Source of the DNA: Candidatus Latescibacteria bacterium 4484_7
Lineage (GTDB): Bacteria > Krumholzibacteriota > Krumholzibacteriia > Krumholzibacteriales > Krumholzibacteriaceae
DNA: 6,807 bases
Assembly (NCBI GenBank): GCA_002085285.1
Contig: NATK01000137.1
Coordinates: 1-6,807 of the forward strand
Direction: 5' to 3'
How positions within the stretch are numbered: the stretch's first letter is position 1; each line of letters starts with the position of its first letter. The translations under genes were made by a program, and so were the position numbers. A model generated the notes under the pieces. The model was not told where the DNA came from, made no database searches, and saw only the letters and a list, made by a program, of their open reading frames with translations. Below are positions 5,996-6,807 of this stretch, piece by piece.

Positions 5996-6807
5996 TCAGC
6001 CAATTTTTCGGCTGTCGTCGTCATAGGGGTCGATGTGGACGAGCACGCTCGACACATTGCCTATATGCTCTTTGATCTGATTTTCGACCTCGTCGGCTAT
6101 TCTATGAGCTTCGAGTACCGTCAGCATGGGATCGACCACGATGTGCACCTCCATGCTTATCATGTCAGCGTAGTAACGTGCCGTTATGTTGTGGCATCCC
6201 TTCACACCGGCCACACTTTTTATCACCCGGCAAGCTGCTTCCATGAGTTCCTTTGAAGGAGATGTGTCGATGATCTTCTTTATCGAATCGATCAGAATGT
6301 TGACTGCGATCTTCATGATGAAAAACGAGACGAGCAGCGCCGCATAGGAGTCGAGGGTTCGAAGCGAGGGCACATATACGGCGAGGGAGATCCCGATAAT
6401 CGTAACTATCGAACTCCATGCATCGGAACGGTGGTGCCATGCATTGGCAACCATTGCTTCGCTTTTCAGCCTTTTGCCGATACGTATCGTAAACTGGTAA
6501 AGAATCTCCTTCGATACGATAGACGCGGCGGCGATGTATATCGTATAGGTGTGAGGAGCGGTGATCGTCCCCTTGAAAATGGCAATAGCCGCTGATACGC
6601 CAATCCTTATCGATGCAGCGAGGAGAAGAGCGCCTATCCCGATCGTTGAGAGTGTCTCTATCTTGCCGTGGCCGTACGGATGCTCGGCGTCGGCACTTTT
6701 CTTGAAGAAGTGCAGACCGATGAGAACGAGGATGTCCGAGATGAAGTCGGAGATCGAATGAAGGGCATCTGCGAGCAGCGCTCTACTCTGCCCGTAAATG
6801 CCTCCGA
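5996..6807 (-). CDS. Cation diffusion facilitator (CDF) family metal efflux transporter (N-terminus beyond window)
   Basis: The minus-strand frame is open from the window edge to the TGA at 5996-5998, giving 269 residues. CDF proteins are inner-membrane proton antiporters that export divalent metals such as zinc, as homodimers with six membrane helices and a cytoplasmic C-terminal domain. Numbering from the window edge, the TM2 metal site is H16-x3-D20 (LHSISD) and the loop EHPYGHGKIE is at 41-50. TM3 and TM4 follow, and the TM5 metal site is H124-x3-D128 (AWHHRSD). TM6 precedes the cytoplasmic domain from about residue 180. That domain has H221, H234 and H257/D259 (EVHIVVDP, EAHRIAD, VHIDP), equivalent to regulatory metal ligands in the family. 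The His-Asp/His-Asp pattern fits a zinc-type rather than a manganese-type member, which is an inference. About 20-30 residues with TM1 are missing at the edge. The gene looks intact otherwise. Confidence 0.93.
   Translation of the reverse strand, partial: GGIYGQSRALLADALHSISDFISDILVLIGLHFFKKSADAEHPYGHGKIETLSTIGIGALLLAASIRIGVSAAIAIFKGTITAPHTYTIYIAAASIVSKEILYQFTIRIGKRLKSEAMVANAWHHRSDAWSSIVTIIGISLAVYVPSLRTLDSYAALLVSFFIMKIAVNILIDSIKKIIDTSPSKELMEAACRVIKSVAGVKGCHNITARYYADMISMEVHIVVDPMLTVLEAHRIADEVENQIKEHIGNVSSVLVHIDPYDDDSRKIG

Overview
The window looks like a piece of a moderately GC-rich (roughly mid-50s percent by eye) chromosome from a Gram-negative bacterium. It encodes what appears to be an outer-membrane beta-barrel C-terminus, a very large Sec-exported repeat protein with SdrD_B-like and DUF11-like domains, a DegT-family sugar aminotransferase and a cation-diffusion-facilitator (CDF) transporter. 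Big exported proteins of this style are familiar from deltaproteobacteria-like lineages and uncultured candidate phyla, but the sequence does not fix the taxonomy.

Left part, plus strand (1-4616): the 3' end of a predicted barrel protein is followed after only 2 bp by a 1323-residue exported protein. That protein consists of a signal peptide, a jelly-roll/CBM-like N-terminal domain, six tandem Ig/NEW3-like modules each headed by an Asp/Gly-rich loop and a Gly-rich motif, an SdrD_B-like domain, a domain with a textbook EF-hand-type loop, and a terminal DUF11-like domain. The two genes are almost certainly co-transcribed and point to a cell-surface or secreted calcium-dependent assembly.

Middle (4617-4892): a convergent intergenic region with a nested inverted repeat and a diverged direct repeat of 74-bp period. 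The second copy of the direct repeat runs across the 3' end of the neighbouring gene.

Right part, minus strand (4893-6807): a CDF metal transporter (N-terminus beyond the window) lies upstream of a DegT/DnrJ/EryC1/StrS aminotransferase. The aminotransferase reading frame is broken at an A6 tract on the coding strand. The reconstructed protein also appears to lack two internal blocks compared with the family, so it is annotated as a probable pseudogene or a damaged assembly.

Nothing here is a CRISPR array, an RNA gene or a recognisable insertion sequence. The most unusual features are the six-module exported protein, the multiply damaged aminotransferase and the intergenic repeat pair.
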